Assembly (NCBI GenBank): GCA_963784615.1
Contig: CAWASG010000001.1
Location: 992,001-1,056,000 of the forward strand
Direction: 5' to 3'
DNA from: UBA11403 sp963784615
GTDB taxonomy: Bacteria; Pseudomonadota; Gammaproteobacteria; Legionellales; Legionellaceae
Length of the DNA stretch: 64,000 bases
In this document: piece by piece, positions 7,559 through 16,833 of the stretch
How the letters are laid out: each line of letters opens with the position of its first letter
Numbering within the stretch: position 1 is the stretch's first letter
Notes under the pieces: model-generated
What the model saw: only the letters and a program-made list of their open reading frames with translations
The model's database searches: none
Told to the model about the DNA's origin: nothing
Translations under genes and position numbers: made by a program

Positions 7559-10075
7559 ATGCCAACAGACAATAATGAAGAACATGAGATTCAGAAAGTT
7601 TTTTCCGAGTGGATCGCACAAGGCAAATTGACCATGCAAGAGTTGCATTCAAAGTACCACATTGACATGCAGCGTTTAACCTATGCTCCGTATCGTCAAG
7701 CAATTAACAATGGCGTGTTCCCTAAAGTAATGGATGCATTACGTTACCAGCACACTATTAGTTATGAAACGCGGGGCGTGTTGTCGTCCCCAGAGATGAT
7801 TCGTCTCATTGAAAAGAATATTTTCACATTGATTTCTGCTGTTGATTATATCGAGATCAACCAATTGAAACGATATGAGGTTAACCAATTGTCGTCCCTA
7901 GAGCAGAATGGTCTTGTCTCTGCGCTTTGGCGAAAACGAACATTTTCTGCAAAAATAACAGAGGTTTTTTCTGACTGGGTGTCTCGAGGAATTTTAACGC
8001 AGGTAGATGCAGAAACCATCATGCAACGAAATCGAGAGTTCGTGCTGGAAATCTTAACCAGTGATGTACTGCGTCATGCCATAAGTCAAAAAGAATTTTC
8101 TAGCATACCAGACGCGGCTACTTTTATATCTGGTCGACTGGGTAATTGTAGAGTTCTCAGTGACGCATTGTTAACCGATACCATGAAGGCATTAATTCAA
8201 AAAAATATTTTCACTGTGCAGAACGGAGTCGAATTTATTTATGAACACTCTCTGCGTAATGCACTCAAACTTGAATATCGTGAAAAAAATGAACTGTGTC
8301 AGCTATTAACAATGGTTCAATCCATGGGCGTTCAAGCGGCCATTGCCGAACAGATGAAAATTGATGAGCAGAACACGTTGACTCGTCTTTGTGCAAAAAT
8401 AAAAATATCGCCATCAACCATAGCGTCATTAAAGAATTGGATTATGCAAGGAGATTTAACAAACCAGGACATTCAAATTTTCAATGATCGGCTACCATTA
8501 TTTCAATCCAGTGGCCATCAATTGGAGTTGTTAGCTAGTCCACTCATAAGAGGCGCTATCGAAAATGGAGAATTCGCAAATGTTAAAGAAGCATTTTCGT
8601 TTATAAATAGATTGTTTAATGAAAAAAAGAATTGCTTACTGATGCTTGGTCCATATATGAACGCGCTGATTCTTAACGGTATTGTTTCAGTAAAAGCTGC
8701 TCCCATGCTTTTATGGCGAGGTGGCGAAGCACGTTTACAACACTTATTAACTGAATATGATTTAACGCTTTCCTCCACTCCAGAAAATACATCGCCGTTG
8801 AGAACTATTTTAAAAAGTACCGAGCAACTTAAAACATATTCAGCGGATGAAAATGTAAACGCCTTACTTGAACGATTTAAAACATTAATAACCAGTGACT
8901 GGTCTGAGAATACAATTATTCGAGATGACAGCGGTAATGAAGTAAGCGTTTGTGCGCAAACAACATATTTTAGAAAAGCGCTGAGTGAGCTTTGCGAAAA
9001 CTCTCGGAATGAGAAGATCAAAGATGCGGTATATGATGTGCTCATTGCACTCGCCAAATTTAAATCTTTTAATTTGGTTGATCCCATATCTCTTGAGGAT
9101 ATACAAAAACCTGATGCTGTATTTTTATCCACTGGACATCAATTTGATGAACAGTCATTAAAGCGTTATGTCTTTGCGAATGGTTATCGGCAATTAAAAA
9201 ATCCCCATACGATGCAGCTATTTTCGATTCGAGATAGAAAACGAATCGTGAACGCCACTGGAGTTTCGCTGTTTCATCGTCCTAATCAAAAAGATGCTGC
9301 TTCGCGAGCAATGAGTGCTTATCTTAATTCAGCGGTTAATGGTGATGAACAGTCAGCGAGAATGGATGAATTGCTGGCGAACCATTCTCTTTGGTTGAGA
9401 CTCATTGAGGCAGAAAAAGAAAAAGAGAGATTAGATGATGAAAAATGGGCGCGTGAAAACGCAACGGGTGATGAGGTTGCAATTCTTAGTGACCCTCGTT
9501 TTCAAGCTATTGACGCGATGTGTAAATTTGGACTGGTTGATTTGCTTCAAATGAAAGCACACGAACGAGGCTTCATTTTAGAAAATAGTGAAAAGTTTAT
9601 TCAATGGATACATGATATTTTGCAAGATAATCGGGATTTAATACAGGTCTATTTAAAGAAGCATTTTTTTGTTCTAGTGCGATCTGTTGATTACTACCAA
9701 CAACGAAGTCAATTTATTTTCGAGAGTAGTGATGAAATCGCTCGTTTAATGAGTGCAGGAGTCATGACCAACGATAAACTATTAAAATTGATGGAGAGTG
9801 ATGATTATCTGCTACAGTTTCTTATCAAGCATAATCGAGGAGCTATCGTATTATGTGGCTCTCATGAACCATTAGTCACCTGGGATTTCTTTGTTGGATG
9901 TCGTACTAATGATTCGAAACAAGACCTGTATCCATCGATACTTCATATCCAGGCTACTCCCGAGTCAATTGTTCCTGGTAGAATCCGCAGAATTTTTAGT
10001 ATCCAATCGAGAATGGCGTTTGAGGGTTCTGACTGGAGACTTAAATCTTGTTCAAAAGTATGCCGTTTTATTTAA
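7559..10075 (+). CDS. U-box domain protein, putative ubiquitin-ligase effector (5' part, frameshifted)
   Basis: An 838-residue reading frame. Residues 502-560 match a U-box, the E2-binding module of ubiquitin ligases: VDPISLEDIQKPDAVF, STGHQFDEQSLKRYV, NPHTMQLF. Before it lie about three related helical units, each with a pattern like W(I/V)xxGxLT followed by AIxxGxF and a Phe-Ile segment (starting near residues 14, 141 and 300). There is no signal peptide. U-boxes are eukaryotic-type domains that in Legionella occur in injected effectors, so host ubiquitination is the inferred role. Start ATG 7559 has GAGGTGG upstream. The frame ends at 10075, but the next frame continues from about 9950-10020 with a coherent helical protein to 10697, so a 1-nt frameshift has probably split an originally ~1045-residue protein. 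Confidence 0.65.
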   Translation: MPTDNNEEHEIQKVFSEWIAQGKLTMQELHSKYHIDMQRLTYAPYRQAINNGVFPKVMDALRYQHTISYETRGVLSSPEMIRLIEKNIFTLISAVDYIEINQLKRYEVNQLSSLEQNGLVSALWRKRTFSAKITEVFSDWVSRGILTQVDAETIMQRNREFVLEILTSDVLRHAISQKEFSSIPDAATFISGRLGNCRVLSDALLTDTMKALIQKNIFTVQNGVEFIYEHSLRNALKLEYREKNELCQLLTMVQSMGVQAAIAEQMKIDEQNTLTRLCAKIKISPSTIASLKNWIMQGDLTNQDIQIFNDRLPLFQSSGHQLELLASPLIRGAIENGEFANVKEAFSFINRLFNEKKNCLLMLGPYMNALILNGIVSVKAAPMLLWRGGEARLQHLLTEYDLTLSSTPENTSPLRTILKSTEQLKTYSADENVNALLERFKTLITSDWSENTIIRDDSGNEVSVCAQTTYFRKALSELCENSRNEKIKDAVYDVLIALAKFKSFNLVDPISLEDIQKPDAVFLSTGHQFDEQSLKRYVFANGYRQLKNPHTMQLFSIRDRKRIVNATGVSLFHRPNQKDAASRAMSAYLNSAVNGDEQSARMDELLANHSLWLRLIEAEKEKERLDDEKWARENATGDEVAILSDPRFQAIDAMCKFGLVDLLQMKAHERGFILENSEKFIQWIHDILQDNRDLIQVYLKKHFFVLVRSVDYYQQRSQFIFESSDEIARLMSAGVMTNDKLLKLMESDDYLLQFLIKHNRGAIVLCGSHEPLVTWDFFVGCRTNDSKQDLYPSILHIQATPESIVPGRIRRIFSIQSRMAFEGSDWRLKSCSKVCRFI

Positions 10076-10697
10076 TGCGAGCGGTATGAGTGTCCAACGT
10101 TTTTTTAATGTTTTGGACTCGATTTCATCTGAGGAGCGTGAATTTCTACTTGAGAAATGTGTCGATATTTATCGTCTTATCTCTGAAGAAGTTATTTTAG
10201 GAGAAGGAGTCCCAATTAAGCCTGAATTACGCGAGGCAGATTTTAATTGTCTTCTCAGTCAAGATCAGGCGATGCGAGTATTTATTCTGGATTCATTGCT
10301 TATATCCCATCTTATCTACATCACTCGGCCTGCTATAAGAAATGATGAGATGGAGCATGAACAAATTCGTATGTCGCAATTTTTTGCAAATTATTCCCAA
10401 GAGGATGCCCGATATTTAATGAAACAATATGAAGCAAATACTAGTCCATCAGAAAGTCTTACCATGCGGGAACGTTTTAAATATGAGCGACGTAAGTATA
10501 CGGCGAATAGTATTTTTAAAATGATCTTGGATGAGAGAGATAAAACAGTGCAGAATGAGACGGAGGTCAGTCTAGCTGCACCAAGTCAATTAACCATAGT
10601 GACTCTAAATCCCCCCATAGTCCATGCCAGTCCATTGGCTGCTCAAGTTTCCACATCTTTACCCGCTCAGAAAGAAAAGGCAACCTATTGCTGCTAA
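9891..10697 (+). pseudogene. 3' part of the frameshifted U-box protein
   Basis: This +1-shifted frame overlaps the end of the U-box frame. Only from about 9990 does it read like real protein (AEFLVSNREWRLRVLTGDLNLVQKYAVLF and on), as a helical region ending in a low-complexity tail rich in Ala, Pro and Ser. There is no ribosome site before its first ATG, so it is best read as the displaced C-terminal part of the gene at 7559. A sequencing error is the main alternative to a true mutation. Confidence 0.55.
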
Positions 10698-10742
10698 GGT
10701 AGATGACTGATAATGATTAAAGAGCACATTCGATCCATGACA

Positions 10743-10762
10743 ATAGGGTATTAATACCCTAT
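10743..10762. promoter_or_regulatory. Palindromic operator-like site, copy 2
   Basis: ATAGGGTATTAATACCCTAT is a perfect palindrome about 75 nt before the small membrane-protein gene. It differs from copy 1 at one core position. Downstream, TTTAATATGGTTAAT resembles the sequence after copy 1 (ATATTGGTTAA), so the two promoters look related. Confidence 0.55.
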
Positions 10763-10836
10763 TTTTAATATGGTTAATTATGCATTATACGCGCCTAAGT
10801 TTGAACAAGTTAATCAGCAAATAACGAGGTGTGTTT

Positions 10837-11142
10837 ATGAGTTACGTGCAAAGTTCCAACCGATTTTTTAATGATGAAGTGTATCCCGGCTTGTATCGTT
10901 TAGCCCTTTATCCTTTAACGTGCTTTAGACAAGACGACTCTGATACTCAATATTGCTTTAGTTTAATGATCGCAGCATGTTTGTTACTGATAACAGCACC
11001 ACTAACCCTTTTAACCATCGGGATATTGGCAGCTTTGGGAATTGTTGCGGGTGTTATTCAAGTCATTGCATATGGCATGTGCAGTCTATTAGATTGCGTA
11101 CAACATTCAACATGGCGTGACCTTTCGGTAGGGCTGCGATAG
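10837..11142 (+). CDS. Small Cys-containing membrane protein, unknown function
   Basis: A 101-residue protein with one long hydrophobic stretch (about residues 43-85) that could form two closely spaced membrane helices, flanked by Cys residues (about positions 27, 39, 46, 83 and 88). The ATG at 10837 is preferred over GTG 10831 because ACGAGG then stands eight bases upstream. The upstream palindrome is shared with the U-box gene, suggesting common regulation. Not recognised. The shape would fit a membrane-targeted effector or an inner-membrane peptide; no function is claimed. Confidence 0.5.
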   Translation: MSYVQSSNRFFNDEVYPGLYRLALYPLTCFRQDDSDTQYCFSLMIAACLLLITAPLTLLTIGILAALGIVAGVIQVIAYGMCSLLDCVQHSTWRDLSVGLR

Positions 11143-11438
11143 AAAATATTTTTAATTTTTTCATTTAGGGGTTGATGTAGACGGGGCTAAGAACCCGCTA
11201 ATAAATGGCGCAGGCAGATAGTACCCCTAAAAAATCCCATCTCATCTGATAGATATCACAACAGATCACAAAAAGAACAATTCGATAAAATAATCTAAAA
11301 TTAAGGGGCTAATGAAACCCACTTGGTATCGTTAGTGATTTAGCCGTCCCTACGATACCAAACGTACCCTAGTCCCTTGATATAAAGCATATCACGAGAT
11401 CCCATAATTTCCAGGTTTCATTAAGCAAAGGATTGCTT

Positions 11439-11873
11439 ATGAAACACGTACCCAGACTATTCCAATGCGCTCTCTGTCATACACAGTCTAGAGTCTGTTC
11501 TAAGTGTGATCGTGGGCAAATTTATTGTGGCACCGTTTGCGCGGTCTTTGCGCGAAAAAAAGCAATGAAATTAGCAGGGATGCGTTATCAACGAACCTTC
11601 AATGGAAAACGAAATCATGCTGCACGCCAAGCCCGTTACCGTATACGCCAGAATGAAATAGTGACGCATCAGGGTTCACCTCCAATGCCTCAACATGCTT
11701 CAATGAATTCGCTTGAAAACAGGACTGAAAAAGCAGAAAACGGGCATAAAAAATTGGCATTAACCTGCTGCTTTTGTGAAAAACCAGTATCTGACTGGAT
11801 CCGTAATGATTTTTTGAAACGAAGACGCACTCACGCATCGTCCAGATCCAAAGCTTCTCCTCAAGCACCTTGA
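11439..11873 (+). CDS. Small Cys-rich zinc-binding protein of the IS21 element
   Basis: A 144-residue basic protein with several Cys pairs: CALC, CSKC and YCGTVC in the first 35 residues, and CCFC near residue 109. These could hold two or more zinc ions, followed by an Arg/Lys-rich C-terminus suited to nucleic-acid binding. ATG 11439 is preferred to the in-frame TTG at 11433. The stop is 25 nt before istA, with AAGGAGG in the gap, so it is probably co-transcribed. It lies inside the element ends and is likely an accessory transposition or regulatory protein. Role inferred from position only. Confidence 0.55.
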   Translation: MKHVPRLFQCALCHTQSRVCSKCDRGQIYCGTVCAVFARKKAMKLAGMRYQRTFNGKRNHAARQARYRIRQNEIVTHQGSPPMPQHASMNSLENRTEKAENGHKKLALTCCFCEKPVSDWIRNDFLKRRRTHASSRSKASPQAP

Positions 11874-11898
11874 ACATTAACGAACATAAGGAGGAATC

Positions 11899-13398
11899 AT
11901 GGCGATTTCCCAGGAAGTAAGAGCAAATATTCTACGCTATCATCACGTTGAAAAGTGGCGTGTGGGGACGATTGCGTCTCAACTTGGCGTACATCACTCA
12001 ACCGTTAAGCGTGTGCTATCAGAAACGGGGGTTGCTAAAAATAAAGTCCTCGTTGAACAGTCAATCATTGACCCATTTTTATCTTTTCTCCTCGAACAAT
12101 TAAAGCGCTTTCCTACTCTAACTGCGAGTCGCCTATATGGGATGGCCGTTGAGCGTGGATATCCCGGTGGCCCCGATCACTTTCGTCAACTCATCTCATT
12201 ATATAGGCCAAAGACACCCGCTGAAGCCTTCCTGCGGTTAAGAACATTGGCCGGCGAGCAAGCACAGGTCGACTGGGGTCATTTTGGGCATATAACCATT
12301 GGCGCGGCCAAACGACCACTGATGGCGTTTGTCATGGTTTTGAGTTATTCGAGAAAAATTTTCCTGCATTTTTACTTGAACGCTCGAACTGAAAATTTTC
12401 TACGGGGCCATGAACTGGCCTTTAACTACTATTCTGGGATCCCTCGAGTCGCGCTTTACGACAATCTCAAAAGCGCAGTACTTGATAGGCAAGGCGATGC
12501 CATTCGATTCAACCCCACGCTATTGGATTTCGCTGCCCATTATCGGTTCGAACCAAGACCTTGCGCGGTTTATCGCGGAAATGAAAAGGGCCGGGTCGAG
12601 CGCTCTATCCGTTATATACGGGATAATTTCTTTGCCGGTCGCCAATATAAGAGTCTTGCTGATCTCAATCAACAAGCACTCGCCTGGTGCGAAACCCAAG
12701 CATCCAACCGGCCTTGTCCTGAGGACAAAAGTAAAACGGTTCGCGAGGTTTTCCTGGATGAGCAGCCACGCTTGATTCCACTGCCCGATAATCCTTATCC
12801 ATGCAACGAAGTCGAGACGGTTAACATTGGAAAAACACCTTATGCTCGTTTCGACTTGAATGATTATTCTGTACCTCACACCCATGTCCGGCAAGCACTC
12901 ACGGTTCATGCAACACTCGATTTCGTCAGTATTTTGGATGGCGTCACTGTGATTGCAAAACACGTGCGCAGCTATGATAAAGCGAAACAAATCGAATGCG
13001 AGGAGCATATTAAAACACTTGCTGAGCGTAAACGGGACGCGCGACAGCATCGGGGTCAGGACAGGCTCACGATGGCGATTGATTGCGCACGAGAGTTTCT
13101 GAAAATGGCCGCGGTTCGTGGATATCCATTGAAATCAATAACCAACCAGCTGACGTCACTACTGGATGATTATGGTGCCAGTTTATTGGAAAAGGCGATG
13201 GCTGAAGCCCTTGTGAAAGAATCACCACACCCAAATTCCGTTCGAATTATTTTGCAAAAGATACTTGATGAACGTGTCGAGGCTCCTTTGGTGACGTTCG
13301 CTTTGTCCAAGGACAAGCGTGTCACTGGGATGATTGTAAAACCACACTCATTAAACCAGTACAGCGTGCTTGGTTCAACCACACCAACGGAGGGGTAA
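11899..13398 (+). CDS. istA: IS21-family transposase IstA
   Basis: A 499-residue transposase that cuts and joins the element ends. It has an N-terminal helix-turn-helix (residues 8-45: VGTIASQLGVHHSTVKRVL) and a retroviral-integrase-type core with the DDE residues visible in QVDWGHF, ALYDNLKSAV and EKGRVERSIRYIRDNF. An excellent AAGGAGG lies before the ATG. It partly overlaps the region leading into istB, the usual two-gene arrangement of the family. Intact frame. Confidence 0.9.
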   Translation: MAISQEVRANILRYHHVEKWRVGTIASQLGVHHSTVKRVLSETGVAKNKVLVEQSIIDPFLSFLLEQLKRFPTLTASRLYGMAVERGYPGGPDHFRQLISLYRPKTPAEAFLRLRTLAGEQAQVDWGHFGHITIGAAKRPLMAFVMVLSYSRKIFLHFYLNARTENFLRGHELAFNYYSGIPRVALYDNLKSAVLDRQGDAIRFNPTLLDFAAHYRFEPRPCAVYRGNEKGRVERSIRYIRDNFFAGRQYKSLADLNQQALAWCETQASNRPCPEDKSKTVREVFLDEQPRLIPLPDNPYPCNEVETVNIGKTPYARFDLNDYSVPHTHVRQALTVHATLDFVSILDGVTVIAKHVRSYDKAKQIECEEHIKTLAERKRDARQHRGQDRLTMAIDCAREFLKMAAVRGYPLKSITNQLTSLLDDYGASLLEKAMAEALVKESPHPNSVRIILQKILDERVEAPLVTFALSKDKRVTGMIVKPHSLNQYSVLGSTTPTEG

Positions 13399-13405
13399 TC
13401 GTATT

Positions 13406-14191
13406 ATGTTATCCGAATTATTATTAAACCGTGCGACAGCGCAAAAGCTTCATGGAGTTATCAGTCATCAGGACAACATTAATGAGGAAGGCGCTTTCTG
13501 GCTTGAGCAGTTCGTTACCTGGGAAGAGCGCCATCGTTCGCAACGCAGCCTTGATGGTCGTCTGCGCAAGGCACGCATTGGTCGCTTCAAACCAATGAGT
13601 GAGTTCGATTGGAAATGGCCAAAGCAATGTGACCGCACGGTCATTGAGCAATGGATGCAACTGGGTTTTATGGAAGGAGCCAGCAACCTGATTCTATGCG
13701 GGCCAAACGGTGTTGGCAAAACCATGATTGTCTCAAATATCGCATCGCAGGTTGTGCTTCGAGGGGGTACGGCATTGTTCACAACGGCGGCAGCCATGTT
13801 GAATGAGTTGGCTGAGCTGGATAGTGATAGCGCGCTACGCCGCCGGATAAAGTATTACACACAACCCGCTTTATTAGTCGTGGACGAAGTTGGCTACCTT
13901 TCTTACTCCAATCGACATGCCGATTTGTTATTCGAGGTTGTTTCTCAGCGCTATGAAAAAAAATCAACGTGCGTCACGACCAATAAACCCATTCCAGACT
14001 GGCGTGACATCTTTCCCAACGCAACCTGCGTTGTATCAATCGTTGATCGGTTGCTTCATCACTCTGAAATTTTAACAATCGAGGGTGACTCGTTTCGATT
14101 GAAAGAGGCAATGGAAAAAAATAAGGAGCGTAATGCAAAACGAAAAAAAGCCCAAAAACAAGTAGAAGATGAGGGAAATAATCATGCGTGA
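13406..14191 (+). CDS. istB: IS21-family helper ATPase IstB
   Basis: An AAA+ ATPase of about 261 residues that assists IstA. Walker A GPNGVGKT is at residues 99-106 and Walker B reads LLVVDEVGYL, followed by the sensor-like TCVTTNKPIPDW. The longer frame opens at 13370 inside istA, but GGAGGGG before ATG 13406 supports the later start. Its last codons overlap the ATG of the next small gene (14184), implying coupled translation. Confidence 0.88.
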   Translation: MLSELLLNRATAQKLHGVISHQDNINEEGAFWLEQFVTWEERHRSQRSLDGRLRKARIGRFKPMSEFDWKWPKQCDRTVIEQWMQLGFMEGASNLILCGPNGVGKTMIVSNIASQVVLRGGTALFTTAAAMLNELAELDSDSALRRRIKYYTQPALLVVDEVGYLSYSNRHADLLFEVVSQRYEKKSTCVTTNKPIPDWRDIFPNATCVVSIVDRLLHHSEILTIEGDSFRLKEAMEKNKERNAKRKKAQKQVEDEGNNHA

Positions 14192-14300
14192 CATGACGTT
14201 AGACGCTCTATTGCCGGAGTCAATGTCTGACGAGGCAGCACATGTTCTAGTGAATTTTCTTGGTGACCTTGTTTACACTTTGGAATGCATTTATATGTAA
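14184..14300 (+). pseudogene. 5' half of a third IS21 gene split by IS66
   Basis: It overlaps the istB stop (ATGCGTGA) and encodes 35 residues before the IS66 target site; the present stop TAA lies within the first bases of the IS66 end. Joining codon ATT TAT AT at 14289 to 16743 restores an open frame of 67 codons ending at TAG 16831-16833, with a helical, charged C-terminus (AQLERHHRKVEEEF). The intact product would be a small helical protein of unknown role. Confidence 0.75.
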
Positions 14301-14379
14301 GCGATCCAGGAACCACATCTTTTAGTAATTTCTAGCATCTGTAATAGTGTTGCCATTACCAATCCATTGGAGATTAATG

Positions 14380-14718
14380 ATGAGCATCACCACACCACAG
14401 GGGCCTGCCGTTCAAGGGAGCGTCACACAAGAACAATTCTGGAAAGAACACATCGCCATGCAGAAGGTAAGTGGGCTATCCAGGACGGCATATTGTCGTC
14501 AACATCAATTAAATTATGATCGATTTTATTATTGGTTAAAAAAGGAAGATCGGCCGGCGCGATTGTTAGTGCCGGTTAAGATAAACCAAACTATCGAGGC
14601 TTCGACATTTTGCGTCAAGGCTGCGCCGGTATTGTGCACTCTAACACTAAAGAATGGCTGTATATTACAAGTACACGATAAACAGATCCTGCCTTTAATC
14701 CTTTCGGCGTCGAACTAA
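14380..14718 (+). CDS. tnpA: IS66 accessory protein TnpA
   Basis: A protein of about 112 residues, the first gene of the IS66 set. It has the family's N-terminal helix-turn-helix-like segment (EQFWKEHIAMQKVSGLSRTAYCRQHQLNYDRFYYW, residues ~17-50) and a C-terminal beta-rich part. GGAG at 14369 favours ATG 14377 or 14380 over the TTG at 14347. tnpB follows after one base. Confidence 0.8.
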   Translation: MSITTPQGPAVQGSVTQEQFWKEHIAMQKVSGLSRTAYCRQHQLNYDRFYYWLKKEDRPARLLVPVKINQTIEASTFCVKAAPVLCTLTLKNGCILQVHDKQILPLILSASN

Positions 14719-14719
14719 A

Positions 14720-15070
14720 ATGTTTCTATCCTTCAATTCAAAAATATGGCTGTATCCAACCCCGATTGACTTCAGAAAACAGATTGACGGCATCGTTATG
14801 TTAATCGCGGATCATCTTCAATTAAATCCGACTTCTGGCCAGCTATTTTTATTCCGTAATCGCCATTCGAATAAAATAAAAATGCTCTGGTGGGATAGAA
14901 ACGGATTTTGGCTCTGTTATAAACGTCTTGAAAAAGGTACGTTGAAATTTCCCGAAATGATCGATGAAGCCATGGAGTTAACGGCGGATCAATTAAGCTG
15001 GTTATTATCGGGATTAGACTGCATAAAACAAGTGTTATTGCCCGAGGTAAAAGCGACTAATTTCTATTGA
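14720..15070 (+). CDS. tnpB: IS66 Orf2 protein TnpB
   Basis: A 116-residue protein with the hallmark TnpB sequence: YPTPIDFRKQIDGI, then GQLFLFRNR, KMLWWDRNGFWLCYKRLEKG and FPEM. It is required for transposition in studied IS66 elements, although its exact function is not settled. Close to tnpA (1-nt gap) and upstream of tnpC. Confidence 0.92.
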   Translation: MFLSFNSKIWLYPTPIDFRKQIDGIVMLIADHLQLNPTSGQLFLFRNRHSNKIKMLWWDRNGFWLCYKRLEKGTLKFPEMIDEAMELTADQLSWLLSGLDCIKQVLLPEVKATNFY

Positions 15071-15144
15071 GAAATCACTTAAATTGTTATGAAAAATAAT
15101 AAGTTATGGTATAATGGCCTTGTTTTTAACGTGGTGATTTTTGA

Positions 15145-16701
15145 ATGATTTCACAAGAAGAAAAAGCTCAATTAATAAATGAAATTCAGGCAATAAAAGC
15201 TGAATTGGCTTTGGCTCAAAAACGCTGCGAGCAATACTCACAAGCTTATGATTTATTAAGAGAGCAATTTAAAGAATTGCAACGTTACCGTTTTGGAAAA
15301 CGGTCAGAGCGTTACATCGATCCTGAGACCACGCAGCTGGATCTTTTTCAAGATAATATCGCTATCTATTCTAATGCTGAGGGAGCTGGCGAGCAATTAC
15401 CAGAAGAAACTTTTAAAGTTGAAGCTCATACTCGCAAGAAGAAAAAAACAAATCAAAAAGACTTACCTCGTCGCATTGAAATCATTCCATTATCTGATGA
15501 CGATAAACATTGCTCCTGTGGCTCATGTAAAACAGTCATTCGTTATGAAACAAAAGAATCTATTCATTATCAACCTTGCGTTATTGAAATTATTGAGCAA
15601 CGGCGCGAAGTTGCTGTATGCCCAAATGGCTGTGATGGCAGTATCATGACCGCTCCCGCTCCTTTACAGGTTCTACCTAAGGTAAAAGCCTCTGCTGAAT
15701 TCTTATCTTTTTTGGTTGTCAGCAAATTAGATGATAGACAACCCCTTTATCACCTTGAAAGACAACTCAGCGAGCGTCATGGTATTGATTGCTCACGTCA
15801 AACAATGGCTCGGTGGCTCATCGATCTCATGGCGCCACTCAGGCCCATTTATAATTTATTTAAAGACAGAGTCATTGATTACGATGTTGGTAGCTGTGAT
15901 GCAACAACGCTACAAGTATTAAACGAACCTGGGCGCCCTGCAGAAACAAAATCATACGTTTATTGCATTCGCGGCGGCCCCCCAAAAGAATCGGTTATTC
16001 TTTATGACTACAATGATGTCGAGCATAAGCAATTTGTATATGACTGGTTTGTCGGTTTCTCTGGCTATTTACATGTTGATGGCGACAATTTCTTCGACCT
16101 CGTTGGCAGCGAGAATGCTAAGATTGTTAATTGCAATGCCCATGCAAGACGTAAATTTGAGCCTATCGCTCGTGCTAACAAAGGCAAAGGTATCGCCAAG
16201 GAAGCTCTGCGATTTTTTAAAGAGCTTTATAAAGTTGAGCGAGAAGCAAAAAACAAGCAATTAACACCTGAGCTACGTTATAAATTACGGCAAGAGAAGT
16301 CAAAACCGTTGATGGATAAATTTAAAGTATGGTTAGACGAAATTTATCCCACTGTACTGCCTAAATCATCCCTGGGAAATGCCGTTAATTATTGCATTAA
16401 GTATTGGTCGGGTCTCGTGCGCTTTCTAGAAGATGGGCGCCTTGAAATCGACAATAATTTAACCGAGCAAGAAATTAAGCCGCTTGTCATTGCAAGAAAA
16501 AATTTCTTGTTTTGTTCCTCCGTTGATGGTGCTAATGCTCTTTGTATGCACTTCAGTTTTATTCGAACTGCGAAACTGCATGGCCTTGATCCTTATCATT
16601 ACTATGTCATGCTATTAAAAAATATTCCCTACTGTAACAGCGCCGATGATTATGAAAAATTACTCCCGTGGAATATTGGCCTAGATTACTCCCCGCATTG
16701 A
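15145..16701 (+). CDS. tnpC: IS66 transposase TnpC
   Basis: A 518-residue DDE transposase. The order is an N-terminal coiled coil (residues 1-50), the FGKRSER motif, a zinc-finger region (CSCGSCK), first Asp in SCDATTLQV, second Asp in LHVDGDNFFD, and Glu in NNLTEQEIKPLVIARKNFLF, with the C-terminal YYVMLLKNIPY extension typical of the family. It is preceded by a 74-nt gap that contains AT-rich DNA. Intact. Confidence 0.93.
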   Translation: MISQEEKAQLINEIQAIKAELALAQKRCEQYSQAYDLLREQFKELQRYRFGKRSERYIDPETTQLDLFQDNIAIYSNAEGAGEQLPEETFKVEAHTRKKKKTNQKDLPRRIEIIPLSDDDKHCSCGSCKTVIRYETKESIHYQPCVIEIIEQRREVAVCPNGCDGSIMTAPAPLQVLPKVKASAEFLSFLVVSKLDDRQPLYHLERQLSERHGIDCSRQTMARWLIDLMAPLRPIYNLFKDRVIDYDVGSCDATTLQVLNEPGRPAETKSYVYCIRGGPPKESVILYDYNDVEHKQFVYDWFVGFSGYLHVDGDNFFDLVGSENAKIVNCNAHARRKFEPIARANKGKGIAKEALRFFKELYKVEREAKNKQLTPELRYKLRQEKSKPLMDKFKVWLDEIYPTVLPKSSLGNAVNYCIKYWSGLVRFLEDGRLEIDNNLTEQEIKPLVIARKNFLFCSSVDGANALCMHFSFIRTAKLHGLDPYHYYVMLLKNIPYCNSADDYEKLLPWNIGLDYSPH

Positions 16702-16734
16702 TACCCTACAAGACGTGGTTCCTGGATCGCTTAC

Positions 16735-16833
16735 ATTTATATCGCTCAATTAGAGCGCCATCATCGAAAGGTCGAAGAAGAATTTTATGGCTCAATGGCA
16801 GATGTGATCAAGAGGAACCCACCTATAAGCTAG
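16735..16833 (+). pseudogene. 3' half of the third IS21 gene split by IS66
   Basis: It starts with the second copy of the target duplication ATTTATAT and continues in the reading frame of 14184 to TAG at 16831. See the 5' half for the rejoined 67-residue product. Confidence 0.7.

Larger units (their letters stand above)
14297..16734 (+). mobile_element. IS66-family element (tnpABC) with perfect ends
   Basis: A complete 2438-bp IS66 element. The ends GTAAGCGATCCAGGAACCAC (14297-14316) and its complement (16715-16734) match perfectly for 20 bp and nearly so for 28, with the typical GTAAGCG tip. The 8-bp target duplication ATTTATAT (14289-14296 and 16735-16742) has the length expected for the family. 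All three genes are intact, so this is a recent and possibly active insertion. Confidence 0.95.

Noticed and set aside
8518..9132. 204-residue minus-strand frame inside the U-box gene
   Set aside because: It is a mirror frame of the U-box coding sequence with Ser-rich composition, typical of a shadow.
10764..10790. PmrA-type direct repeat (TTAAT...TTAAT) after the second palindrome
   Set aside because: The half-site spacing is 9 nt start to start, not the 11 expected, and the first palindrome lacks the pair.
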